Positions 18,750 to 26,439 of a DNA stretch of 64,000 nucleotides are shown here, piece by piece. Within the stretch, counting starts at the first letter, position 1. Each line of letters opens with the position of its first letter. Below the pieces are notes generated by a model that saw only the letters and a program-made list of their open reading frames with translations, was not told where the DNA came from and ran no database searches. The DNA lies in the NCBI GenBank assembly GCA_963695175.1, contig CAVOGG010000004.1, positions 1,116,001 to 1,180,000 of the forward strand, in the 5' to 3' direction. Origin of the DNA: Fodinibacter sp963695175. GTDB taxonomy: Bacteria > Actinomycetota > Actinomycetes > Actinomycetales > Dermatophilaceae. The position numbers and the translations under genes were made by a program.

Positions 18750-19565
18750 TCAGATCCTGAAGAAGATGTTCAGGAAGCGGTCGGCGACCGCGCGGTCGCC
18801 CCTGATCGTGCCCGCGTTGCTGCGCCCGAAGGCCGTGAGCACGAAGCTCCCCGGGTCGAACTCGAGGACGGTCAGGTCCTGGGCGTCCCCAGCGGAGTAC
18901 GAGAACCCGTCCTCCGTGAGCGAGACGCGCGTGTCACCGGCATTCGGGCCGGACGTGATCCGGATGCCGATCTCGCACACGTCGTCGCGGGTGACCGCCT
19001 TCGTCGTGTACTGCCACAGCACGAACATGAACGGCGTCAGCAGGTCGGCCGCCTCACCCGACAGCCCGTGTGCCCGGCCGGTCCCCTGGCGGATGTCCCA
19101 GGAGTGCACGCCGTAGTCCATGAGCTGGAACGCCGGGTAGAAGAAGGAGGGCAACGGGCCCATGTAGAAGTGCGGGACCATCAGGTCGGTCCAGTCCTCG
19201 TCCGTGAGGCCCTCGAACGTCTCCATCATCCGGTCGAAGTCGTGGCGCATCCGCCTCAGGAGCTCGGTGCGCGGCACCGGCCGGAGCGCCTGCGCCATCT
19301 CGTCGCAGCGCGCGGCCATGCCCGGCAGGCCGTGGGCCGGGCCCACCTCCGTGTGGTTGCGCGCAGCGTCGAACGACACGAAGTACGCCTCCGTCGTGTC
19401 CACGAGGTGAGCGACGACATCGCGGACCTGCCAGTGCCCCGCGCCGGTGGGCGCCTCCCATGCCTCGTCGCTGTCGGCCAGGTCGAAGAACTGGTCTGCT
19501 TCCTGTCGCACGACCCGGAGAACGGTGCCCTTTCCTTCCGGGGTCATGGCGTTCCACGTGCTCAT
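18750..19565 (-). CDS. Maleylpyruvate isomerase family mycothiol-dependent enzyme (DinB-like)
   Basis: The 271-residue protein has the DinB-like four-helix fold of the TIGR03083 family, with candidate zinc-ligand histidines in VRDVVAHLVDTTEAYF and YGVHSWDIRQGTG. The C-terminal 90 residues form the sterol-carrier-like domain common in this family (RVSLTEDGFSYSAG to FLNIFFRI). Members use mycothiol, the actinomycete low-molecular-weight thiol, for isomerisation or conjugation. The exact substrate cannot be read. It stands alone, transcribed leftward. Confidence 0.8.
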   Translation of the reverse strand: MSTWNAMTPEGKGTVLRVVRQEADQFFDLADSDEAWEAPTGAGHWQVRDVVAHLVDTTEAYFVSFDAARNHTEVGPAHGLPGMAARCDEMAQALRPVPRTELLRRMRHDFDRMMETFEGLTDEDWTDLMVPHFYMGPLPSFFYPAFQLMDYGVHSWDIRQGTGRAHGLSGEAADLLTPFMFVLWQYTTKAVTRDDVCEIGIRITSGPNAGDTRVSLTEDGFSYSAGDAQDLTVLEFDPGSFVLTAFGRSNAGTIRGDRAVADRFLNIFFRI

Positions 19566-19719
19566 GTCCGCACCTCCCGCGAAGAGGAGTATCGAAGTGC
19601 CGGACCTCCGGCCCGGTTGGGGCCTGCCACCGGGTGGTTGGGCCAGGGCCGAACCCCGCGGTGAGCCGTAGTTGCGCGTTCAACTCAGACTAGACGTGGA
19701 GGAAACTCTGTTCCAGCGC

Positions 19720-19917
19720 TCACGGTGTGTCGTGTTCGGCCATGGCGACCCCCGCCCGGTGCTCTGCGCGCTTGGCGGCCAGCTCATCACGCAGCTCCGG
19801 GTCCGACTGGACGAGGTAGACGAGGCCACAGTTCTGAGGGCCGTCGGCCCCGGGGAAGCACAGGGTGCAGGGCTCTCCGATTCGGATCGGGCACCTGGGT
19901 TCGGGCCGTCTTGCCAT
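19720..19917 (-). CDS. Small cysteine-rich DUF6767-type protein
   Basis: The 65-residue frame starts at ATG 19917 behind GAGGAG. It has the conserved core CPIRIGEPCTLCFPGADGPQNC followed by VYLVQSDPELRDELA, which matches a small actinobacterial family I recognise as DUF6767. Four cysteines in a CxxC-like pattern suggest metal binding. It lies 50 bases downstream of the FMN reductase gene and may be cotranscribed with it. Confidence 0.7.
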   Translation of the reverse strand: MARRPEPRCPIRIGEPCTLCFPGADGPQNCGLVYLVQSDPELRDELAAKRAEHRAGVAMAEHDTP

Positions 19918-19967
19918 CGTGTTCTCCTCACTCCTGCAACGAGATGCGTGTCGTTGGTGCTTCCTGG

Positions 19968-20585
19968 TCAGGCCGCGCCAACCTGCTGCAGCAGCTGCTC
20001 GAACGGGATCGGGTCGGCGAACTCGTCGCCGACCGTGCGGCGGCCGGTCGGGGCCGCGACGGCTGAGGTGCTCGCCCCCATGAGTGCGGAGAGCTCGCCG
20101 GCGGCGCGTGCGATGCGGGCGTCCAGTCCGCGGTTGCCGAAGTCCTCGGTGGCGGCGAAGACACCCGTGGGCACGACCACGGCGTGCAGGTAGCTGAACA
20201 GGGGGCGCAGCGCGTGCTCGAGCACCAACGAGTGCCGAGCCGTCCCTGCGGTGGCGGCCACGAGCACCGGCTTGCCGTCGAGCGTGCCCTCCTCGAGGAC
20301 GTCGAAGAAGGTCTTGAACAAGCCCGAGTACGACGCGGAGAACACCGGTGTGACCACGATCAGTCCGTCGGCCCGGCGGACCGCGTCGATGGCTGAGGCG
20401 AGTGCTTGGCCGGGGAACCCGGTCAGCAGGTGGTCGGTGAGCTCGTGGGCGACCTCGCGCAGCTCGACGGTGACCACCTCGAGGTCGTCCACCGACGCGG
20501 CGGTGGCGGCGGCGAGGCGGTCGGCGAGCAGCCGCGTCGAGGACGGGACGCCGAGGCCGGCCGAGATGACGACGATCGCGGTCAT
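19968..20585 (-). CDS. NADPH-dependent FMN reductase (CE1759 family)
   Basis: The 205-residue flavodoxin-like protein begins TAIVVISAGLGVPSSTRLLAD, with a phosphate-binding loop for FMN. It includes ADGLIVVTPVFSASYSGLFKTFFD, the flavin-reductase signature. It supplies reduced flavin to the luciferase-like monooxygenase whose stop overlaps its start by four bases. This reductase/monooxygenase pairing is recurrent in actinomycetes, and the natural substrate is generally unknown. Confidence 0.88.
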   Translation of the reverse strand: MTAIVVISAGLGVPSSTRLLADRLAAATAASVDDLEVVTVELREVAHELTDHLLTGFPGQALASAIDAVRRADGLIVVTPVFSASYSGLFKTFFDVLEEGTLDGKPVLVAATAGTARHSLVLEHALRPLFSYLHAVVVPTGVFAATEDFGNRGLDARIARAAGELSALMGASTSAVAAPTGRRTVGDEFADPIPFEQLLQQVGAA

Positions 20586-21736
20586 GCCCGCACCTGCACT
20601 ACCTGCTCCTCGGCCCGGTGGCCGGTCACGTCGTCTGCCGCGGCATACACCGTGGCGTCCTTGCCGCCGCCGGCTGCGGCGACCAGGGAGGCGTGCGTCG
20701 GGGCCTCGGGGACGTGTGGCGGACGGCCCTCGGCGAACCCCTTGCGCATCTCGGGGAGGATCTCGCCGAGCAGGTCGAGCTGCTCGAGCACCGTTGTCAG
20801 CGGCAGGCCGGCGTGGTCGAGCAGGAAGAGCTGGCGCTGGTAGTGACCCGCGTAGTCGCGGAACCCCAGGGTGCGCTCGAGCACCTGCTGCGGGGACCCG
20901 ACAGTCAGCGGCGTCTGCTGCGTGAAGTCCTCCAACGACGGGCCGTGCCCGTAGACCGGGGCGTTGTCGAAGTAGGGGCGGAACTCGTTCACCGCGTCCT
21001 GGCTGTTCCTGCGCATGAAGAACTGTCCACCGAGGCCGACGATCGCGGTGTCCGCGGGGCCGTGTCCGTGGTGCTCGAAGCGACGGCGGTACAGGTCGAC
21101 CATCTGCCGGGTGTGGGAGGCCGGCCAGAAGATGTGGTTGTGGAAGAAGCCGTCACCGTAGTACGCCGCCTGTTCGGCGATCTCGGGGGAGCGGATCGAG
21201 CCGTGCCACACGAACGGCGCCACGCCGTCCAGGGGGCGCGGCGTGGAGGTGTAGCCCTGCAGCGGGGTGCGGTGCCTGCCCTGCCAGGTCACGACGTCCT
21301 CCTGCCACAGCCGCCGCAGCAGCGCGTAGTTCTCGACGGCGAGCGGGATGCCGTCGCGGATGTCCTTGCCGAACCATGGGTAGACCGGGCCGGTGTTGCC
21401 GCGGCCCATCATCAGGTCGACACGGCCGTCGAGAAGGTGCTGGATCTTGGCGTAGTCCTCGGCGATGAGCACCGGGTCGGTGGTCGTGATCAGTGTCGTG
21501 GCGGTCGAGAGGATGATCCGCTCGGTCTGCGCACCGATGTAGGCCAGCGTGGCGGTGGGGTTCGAGGCGATGAACGGCGGGTTGTGGTGCTCGCCGGTGG
21601 CGAAGACGTCGAGGCCGACCTCCTCGGCCTTCCTCGCGATGGCCACCGTGGCCTTGATCCGCTCGTTCTCGGTCGGGGTCCGCCCGGTGGTGGGGTCGGT
21701 GGTGACGTCACCGACGGTGAAGATTCCGATCTGCAT
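20582..21736 (-). CDS. LLM-class flavin-dependent monooxygenase (CE1758 family)
   Basis: The 384-residue bacterial-luciferase-like TIM barrel starts MQIGIFTVGDVTTDP. Diagnostic stretches are ATGEHHNPPFIASNP, RIILSTATTLITTTDPVLIAEDYA and GRVDLMMGRGNTGPVY. I prefer the ATG at 21736 to the upstream in-frame start because the family begins here. It uses FMNH2 from the coupled reductase to oxygenate an unknown substrate. An inverted repeat resembling a MarR operator lies 68 bases upstream. Confidence 0.88.
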   Translation of the reverse strand: MQIGIFTVGDVTTDPTTGRTPTENERIKATVAIARKAEEVGLDVFATGEHHNPPFIASNPTATLAYIGAQTERIILSTATTLITTTDPVLIAEDYAKIQHLLDGRVDLMMGRGNTGPVYPWFGKDIRDGIPLAVENYALLRRLWQEDVVTWQGRHRTPLQGYTSTPRPLDGVAPFVWHGSIRSPEIAEQAAYYGDGFFHNHIFWPASHTRQMVDLYRRRFEHHGHGPADTAIVGLGGQFFMRRNSQDAVNEFRPYFDNAPVYGHGPSLEDFTQQTPLTVGSPQQVLERTLGFRDYAGHYQRQLFLLDHAGLPLTTVLEQLDLLGEILPEMRKGFAEGRPPHVPEAPTHASLVAAAGGGKDATVYAAADDVTGHRAEEQVVQVRA

Positions 21737-21804
21737 GGGGACCTCGCAAGTGGTTGAGGGCTTCGACACGCCACCTGATGATGTGGCGTTCTGTGTCTCT
21801 CAAC

Positions 21805-21824
21805 ATAGTTGATTCTTCAACTAT
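21805..21824. promoter_or_regulatory. MarR-type operator upstream of the flavin monooxygenase
   Basis: A perfect 8-4-8 inverted repeat, ATAGTTGA-TTCT-TCAACTAT, lies in the AT-rich promoter area of the leftward monooxygenase gene. A related sequence lies at 24264-24280 in front of the MarR gene, suggesting one regulator for the whole block. Confidence 0.65.
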
Positions 21825-21900
21825 TCCGATCCGGCCTCGAGCGCGGCCCTGGTCGACCTGACGAACCATGGGAGCGTCGGTCAGGACATGCGGCTGCAGC

Positions 21901-23068
21901 TCAGGGGCGGGTTCCTGACGAGTGGCGGTGCGCGGTGGCGACGACGCCAAGCACGGTCTCCAGCTCGTCCTGGGTGCGCGGGCCGAAGAGCATGACGAAG
22001 CCTGCGGCCAGTCGGGTGCCGGCCCAGGGATGGGGCACGCCCCAGCCGTGGGCGACGAGGTCGGCTGCCTGCTCCGGCGGTAGGGCCAGGTGCAGGGAGC
22101 CGTCGTAGGCGGGGTGCAGGTGGGCGAACTCGCGGCCGTGCGGGACGAGGAACGCATCTTCGGGGCCGTGTGCGCTGGGGAGGGTGAAGGCGCGCGCCCC
22201 GGGGACCGAGATGAGCGAGGGCGCGGCATTCACGCCGGACAGGGCGCTGACCCGTTCGAACAGCTCCTCCTGCAGCGAGGGTGGGGCGTTCTGGGACAGC
22301 TGCTGCTGTGGGATGTCCCAGGCGACCTGGGGCGGCGGCCCGGCGCGGTGCGGCAGCGCGGCATCGGGGAGGGTGGCCCACGCGACATCGGTGGGTGGCC
22401 CGACCGGGGCCGCGCCGTGAGCGGCCAGGTGCCCGAGCCGGTCGGAGATCCACTCGGCCAGCCGGTGCAGGGTCGGGGCCGTGATGCCGTGGCCGCCGGG
22501 GTCGCGCCGGCCGACGGTGGGTGCGCCGGAGGTGGTGTGCAGGTAGTGCCAGGTGCGGTCGAGCAGCTCGCGTGGGATCACCGGGTCGGCGTCGCCCTGC
22601 GCCACGAAGACGGGCAGGTTGGCGAGCCGGCTGGTCTCGACCGGAACCCCGGCATCGAAGGGGAGCGTGCCGTAGAGGATCGCGGCTCCGGCGTAGCGGG
22701 CGGGGTCGTCGAGAACCAGGCCGCCGGCGAACGCGGCTCCGCCGCTGAACCCGACGAGCACCACCGGGCGGCCAGCGGGCGCCACGGCATCCAGCCAGTC
22801 CCTGAACCAGCGCATCGTCGCCTCGAGCGAGGCCGCGACGGGGCGGCCGATGCCCCGGTTGGCGAACCATGCGATAGCCGCCGCCCTCGGCGATCGGGGC
22901 CCGGACCGCGGCGTACGTGGCGCCTGTCGGCAGGTGCGGTGCCAGCGACAGGATCTCCTGCTCGTTCGAGCCGCGGCCGTGCAGCAGCACGACCAGCGGC
23001 GCGGACGGGTCGGCGGCGCCGTGGGTGGCGACGACCGGCTCGCCGAACACGGCGGTGTCAGCGCTCAT
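21901..23068 (-). CDS. Alpha/beta hydrolase fused to a luciferase-like DUF5519 domain (frame broken near 22872)
   Basis: ATG 23068 opens a carboxylesterase/phospholipase-like fold: PLVVLLHGRGSNEQEIL, then after the break GRPVVLVGFSGGAAFAGG (nucleophile serine) and the late PGGHGI histidine. The C-terminal 110 residues (FERVSALSGVNAAPSLISVPG to DELETVLGVV) resemble the DUF5519 or luciferase-domain family. One extra base near 22872 separates the frames; joined length is 388 residues. The start overlaps the VOC gene stop by four bases. The role is unknown, possibly hydrolysis of a compound handled by the neighbouring VOC protein and monooxygenase. Confidence 0.8.
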
Positions 23069-23574
23069 CGCGGGTCCTGCGGCACGAGCTCGGATGCCGT
23101 GCGGACCCCGCCCCAGCGGGCCACCTCCGCGGGCAGGTCGAGGTGCTCGACCGGTGCGGCGTCCGCGAAGTCGCCCCAGGCGGCTCGGGGCAGCATCCAC
23201 ATCACCTCGAACTCGTTGCCGTCCGGGTCGTGCCCGTAGACGCTCTTGGTCGCGCCGTGGCTGGACTCGCCGGTGTAGCCGTCGAGCGCGAGGAGGGTGG
23301 TGCGGGCCTGCTCGAGCTCGTCGACGGTGTCGACCTGCCAGGCCAGGTGGTACAGCCCGAGCGAGCCCCGGGGTCGGCGCGGTTGCGCGCCGACGCCGAA
23401 CAACCCGAGGTCGTGGTGGTTGCCGGACCGGGGCAGGCGCAGGAAGGCGGCGTTCGCGCGGGGCTCTCGAGCCATGACCGTCATCGCGAAGGCCTTCTCG
23501 TAGAAGGTGACGCTGCGCTCGAGGTCGCTGACGAAGAGCACGGCGTGGTTGAGGCGGACGGGGTTGATGGTCAT
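23065..23574 (-). CDS. VOC family protein (catechol-dioxygenase/glyoxalase fold)
   Basis: The 169-residue protein starts with the VOC pattern VRLNHAVLFVSDLERSVTFYEKAF and contains HHDLGLF, LYHLAWQV and GHDPDGNEFEVMW. The spaced His and Glu residues are consistent with a metal site. This half resembles extradiol dioxygenase-like proteins; enzymatic activity is plausible but the substrate is unknown. It is translationally coupled to the hydrolase gene and follows the NADP oxidoreductase gene by 54 bases. Confidence 0.85.
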   Translation of the reverse strand: MTINPVRLNHAVLFVSDLERSVTFYEKAFAMTVMAREPRANAAFLRLPRSGNHHDLGLFGVGAQPRRPRGSLGLYHLAWQVDTVDELEQARTTLLALDGYTGESSHGATKSVYGHDPDGNEFEVMWMLPRAAWGDFADAAPVEHLDLPAEVARWGGVRTASELVPQDPR

Positions 23575-23628
23575 GGCGCGAGGGCTCCTGGGTCGTGGGT
23601 CGTGGGTCGCGTGATGGTGTGTGGGGTG

Positions 23629-24201
23629 TCAGGCGGCGACGCCGAAGCCCCCGGTCCACGAGATCTTCTCGCCGGCGGCGAGGGTGATCTGCAGGAAGCC
23701 GATGGCCTCGAGCTCGCGGGCCCGGGCCAGCGACCCGGCGTCGATGGCCTTCAGCCCCCCGGAGGTGACGATCCCGGCCAGCTCGGACTTCGCGTCGGCG
23801 TCGTCGCCCGCGATGAGCACGGTCGTGGTCAGCGGCCCGACGGTGGCGGCGGCCAGCGTGCCGGCGAAGGTGGTGTTGAAGGCCTTCAGCACGCGCGAGT
23901 CCGGCAGTGCCGCGGCGATCTCGGCAGTGGCCGAACCGTCGGCGGCGACGGTGAGGGAGTCGAAGGTCTCGAAGTTCAGCGGGTTGGTGATGTCGACGAC
24001 GATCTTGCCGGCCAGGTTGGCGCCCCGGGCGGCGAGCACGTCGGCGATGGCCGGGTAGGGCACCGCGAGGACGACGACGTCGCCCAGCGGGGCGTCCAGG
24101 TCAGCCGGCCCGAGCAGCGAGACGGTGTGACCGCCACGCCCTGCGACGGCGGCGATGGCCTGGCCCATGTTGCCGGTTCCGATGATCGAGAGGTGCGTCA
24201 T
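23629..24201 (-). CDS. NADP/F420-dependent oxidoreductase-type protein
   Basis: The product has 190 residues with an N-terminal Rossmann dinucleotide fold (MTHLSIIGTGNMGQAIAAVA). It continues DVVVLAVPYPAIADVL, VDITNPLN and RVLKAFNTTF, matching the family that includes F420-dependent NADP reductases. Whether F420 or another hydride donor is used is not clear. It diverges from the MarR gene and probably heads the leftward transcript through the VOC and hydrolase genes. A homologue lies at 60639, also beside a MarR gene. Confidence 0.85.
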   Translation of the reverse strand: MTHLSIIGTGNMGQAIAAVAGRGGHTVSLLGPADLDAPLGDVVVLAVPYPAIADVLAARGANLAGKIVVDITNPLNFETFDSLTVAADGSATAEIAAALPDSRVLKAFNTTFAGTLAAATVGPLTTTVLIAGDDADAKSELAGIVTSGGLKAIDAGSLARARELEAIGFLQITLAAGEKISWTGGFGVAA

Positions 24202-24239
24202 GGTGAGCTCCTTGAAGAAATGGTGTTATTGGTTGTCGC

Positions 24240-24285
24240 TACAAGTAACTCAACCACTGTAAAAGTTGTTCCTTCAAGTAATCGG
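24240..24285. promoter_or_regulatory. Divergent promoter/operator between the NADP oxidoreductase and MarR genes
   Basis: This AT-rich patch contains AGTTGT-TCC-TTCAAGT (24264-24279), related to the perfect repeat at 21805-21824. It also has CAAC and GTTG half-sites and two direct copies of AAGTAA about 35 bases apart. It lies immediately before the MarR start, so autoregulation and control of the divergent operon are likely. Confidence 0.5.
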
Positions 24286-24298
24286 GTATGCTCACATC

Positions 24299-24799
24299 GT
24301 GGACACGAGATGGTTGGATGCCGAGGAGCGGGCCGCCTGGTTGCGGCTCGTGGCCGTGGTCGAGCTCCTGCCCGGCGTGCTCGACGCGCAGCTGCGGCGC
24401 GACGCGGGCCTGAGCCACTTCGACTACTTCGTGCTCGCCATGCTGTCCGAGGCGCCCGGCAGGAGCCTGCGGATGACGGCTCTCGCCCACCGCACCAATG
24501 CGACCCTGCCCCGTCTCTCGCACGTCGTCCAGCGACTCGAGGCGCGCGACCTCGTCGAGCGGTTTCCCTGCCCCGAGGACCGGCGCGCCACCAACGCCCG
24601 GCTCACCGCCGCCGGCTGGGACGCGGTCGTCGCCGCCGCCCCCGGACACGTGTCAACCGTCCGCGAGCACGTGCTGGACCCGCTCTCGCGCAGCCAGCTC
24701 AAGCAGCTCGCGGCGATCGGCGACGCCCTGCTGACCCGGCTCGACCCCGACGGCACGATGCGATCCCTCCTCGACCCGGCCGAACCACGCGAGGCCTGA
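24299..24799 (+). CDS. MarR family transcriptional regulator
   Basis: The product has 166 residues, taking the GTG at 24299 as start. The winged helix reads RMTALAHRTNATLPRLSHVVQRL, and the wing DRRATNARLTAAGW is the MarR signature. It lacks an obvious reactive cysteine near the N-terminus. It diverges from the NADP oxidoreductase operon, with operator-like repeats between them. A likely role is derepression of the leftward redox genes by a phenolic, quinone or oxidant signal. Confidence 0.87.
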   Translation: MDTRWLDAEERAAWLRLVAVVELLPGVLDAQLRRDAGLSHFDYFVLAMLSEAPGRSLRMTALAHRTNATLPRLSHVVQRLEARDLVERFPCPEDRRATNARLTAAGWDAVVAAAPGHVSTVREHVLDPLSRSQLKQLAAIGDALLTRLDPDGTMRSLLDPAEPREA

Positions 24800-24853
24800 A
24801 CCGGTCAGAGGCCCAGTCGTCGCGAACGGCCGCTCCCCTTCAGTCGGTCGCGT

Positions 24854-26323
24854 TCAGCCGAGAGTGGCGCGGATCGGACGGCCGGGAAAGGCGTCGACGT
24901 CCAGGGCGCCGTCGCGCACCACGAAGGTCCCGTCGACCAGCAGGTGGCGCACGCCGATGGAGGGCCGCGTCGGGTCGACGTAGGTCGCGCTGTCGCTGAT
25001 GGTGGCTGGATCGATGACCACCAGGTCGGCATCCGCTCCGACGCCGAGCCAGCCCTTGGTCCGTGCGGCCGGAGCGAAGCCGGCGACCACCTGCGCGGGC
25101 AGGTAGGAACAGCGCCGAAAGGCCTCCGCCCACGACCACGCGCCGGTCTCGACGACCATCCGCCGCAGCGAGCGGGAGAACGTCCCGGCGGTGCGCGGGT
25201 GCGTCTGCCCGCCCTCGGGGAGCGGCCACTCGCGGCTGTCGGTCGAACCGTCCGGCCACTCCACGTGCATGGCATCGCTGGCGACGATCGAGTCCGGGAA
25301 GGCGAGCGCCCGCTGGAGCAGCGCCGCGTCCTCGGGCCTCTCCTCGTCGAGGAAGGAGACGACGCAGACGGCGCCGGGATCGGTCGCGCGCAGCTCCGCC
25401 AGCCGACCGACCGAGGCGATCCGCTCGCCCGTCGCGACGAGCGTGAGCGAGGACGGCTGCAGACCCCACGCGTCGAGCCGTTCCGGGGCCAGGAAGTAGG
25501 CGCCGATCGCGGTGCTGCCGGCGCCGTACGGGTAGGCCTCGACGGTCACCTGCGAGCCGTTGCTCCGCGCAGTGCCGAGCAGGTCCAGCACCCGGTCGAC
25601 GTGACGGCGGGAGGTGCTGTTGACGTGGCAGTGGTGCATCGACGCACCGGTCTCGGCGGCGGCCCGGACGATCTCGTGCGAACCGTCGATCGGCGTGGTC
25701 GGGTCAGCCTCGATGATCTCGCGGACGTGGGTGAAGGTCGCGGTGCCGGTCCGCGCCGCGAGGCGGGCGACGTCCAGGAACTCGTCGGGGTCAGTTCGCG
25801 GGGCATAGCCCATCAGCACCCCGATGCCGAGCGCTCCGGCCTCGAGCTCGGCCTCGAGCAGCCGCAGCCAGGCGGCTCGTTCGGACGGCGAGGACGAGCG
25901 CTGCCACCCCGGGTCGCCCAGCATCATCAGCGACGCGCGCAGGTCGGCCGCCGGCGCCACGCCCAGATGCACCGCGGCGCGGGCATCGCCCCAGGAGGCC
26001 GAGAATCCGTAGTGCAGGAGCCGACCGTCGGCGGCCGCAGAGGCGTAGGCCTTCTCGACCGGCATCAGCCCCGCCTCGAGGTCGAGCGTCGCCGTGACGC
26101 CGTCGAGCGCCTGGAGCCGCTGCCCCGCGATGGAGTGGACGTGGCTGTGCAGGTCCACGAAGCCTGGTCCGACGACGAGGCCGGTCACGTCGACGACGGT
26201 TGCCCCCTCCGTCGCGAGGGACGCAGCGACGGCAACCACCGAGCCGCCGTCCACGGCCACGTCGGCTACTTGTTCGGTCCCGGAGCGCGGATCGACCACG
26301 CGCCCGCCACGGAGAATCAGCAC
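24854..26323 (-). CDS. N-acyl-D-amino-acid deacylase / D-aminoacylase family amidohydrolase
   Basis: The 489-residue amidohydrolase starts at GTG 26323 (an in-frame GTG at 26338 is an alternative). VLILRGGRVVDPRSG and VGPGFVDLHSHVHS open the barrel with the HxH metal pair. Further ligands lie in TFTHVRE, HHCHVNS and the late SDAMHVEWP. LGIGVLMGYAPRTDP matches the D-aminoacylase branch. These enzymes remove acyl groups from N-acyl-D-amino acids. It diverges from the peptide-transport and racemase gene cluster across tandem operators, placing it in the same D-amino-acid salvage locus. Confidence 0.85.
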   Translation of the reverse strand: MLILRGGRVVDPRSGTEQVADVAVDGGSVVAVAASLATEGATVVDVTGLVVGPGFVDLHSHVHSIAGQRLQALDGVTATLDLEAGLMPVEKAYASAAADGRLLHYGFSASWGDARAAVHLGVAPAADLRASLMMLGDPGWQRSSSPSERAAWLRLLEAELEAGALGIGVLMGYAPRTDPDEFLDVARLAARTGTATFTHVREIIEADPTTPIDGSHEIVRAAAETGASMHHCHVNSTSRRHVDRVLDLLGTARSNGSQVTVEAYPYGAGSTAIGAYFLAPERLDAWGLQPSSLTLVATGERIASVGRLAELRATDPGAVCVVSFLDEERPEDAALLQRALAFPDSIVASDAMHVEWPDGSTDSREWPLPEGGQTHPRTAGTFSRSLRRMVVETGAWSWAEAFRRCSYLPAQVVAGFAPAARTKGWLGVGADADLVVIDPATISDSATYVDPTRPSIGVRHLLVDGTFVVRDGALDVDAFPGRPIRATLG

Positions 26324-26362
26324 CCCCACAGCAAACACCGCCCGCGCAGCAGGCTCACTGGA

Positions 26363-26403
26363 CGATCGGACAAGCGCAGGTCGGCGGACCTGTCCGATCG
26401 GAC
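26363..26403. promoter_or_regulatory. Tandem operators in the divergent promoter of the D-amino-acid/peptide locus
   Basis: CGATCGGAC occurs at 26363-26371 and again at 26395-26403, 32 bp apart, close to three helical turns. The right copy lies within a perfect 12-bp palindrome (GTCCGATCGGAC, 26392-26403). Between them AGGTC and GACCT arms (26378-26391) form a third inverted repeat. All lie in the 116-bp gap between the deacylase and the serine hydrolase genes. The binding protein could be the PucR regulator at 37774, but no such copy sits in front of that gene. Confidence 0.7.
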
Positions 26404-26439
26404 GAACACTCTCGTCTGCGATCGGCTTACGGTTCGGCC

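Noticed and set aside
22090..24999. A 969-codon plus-strand frame across the VOC, oxidoreductase and MarR genes
   Set aside because: It spans several well-supported genes on the other strand and has no recognisable domain; composition is that of an antisense shadow.
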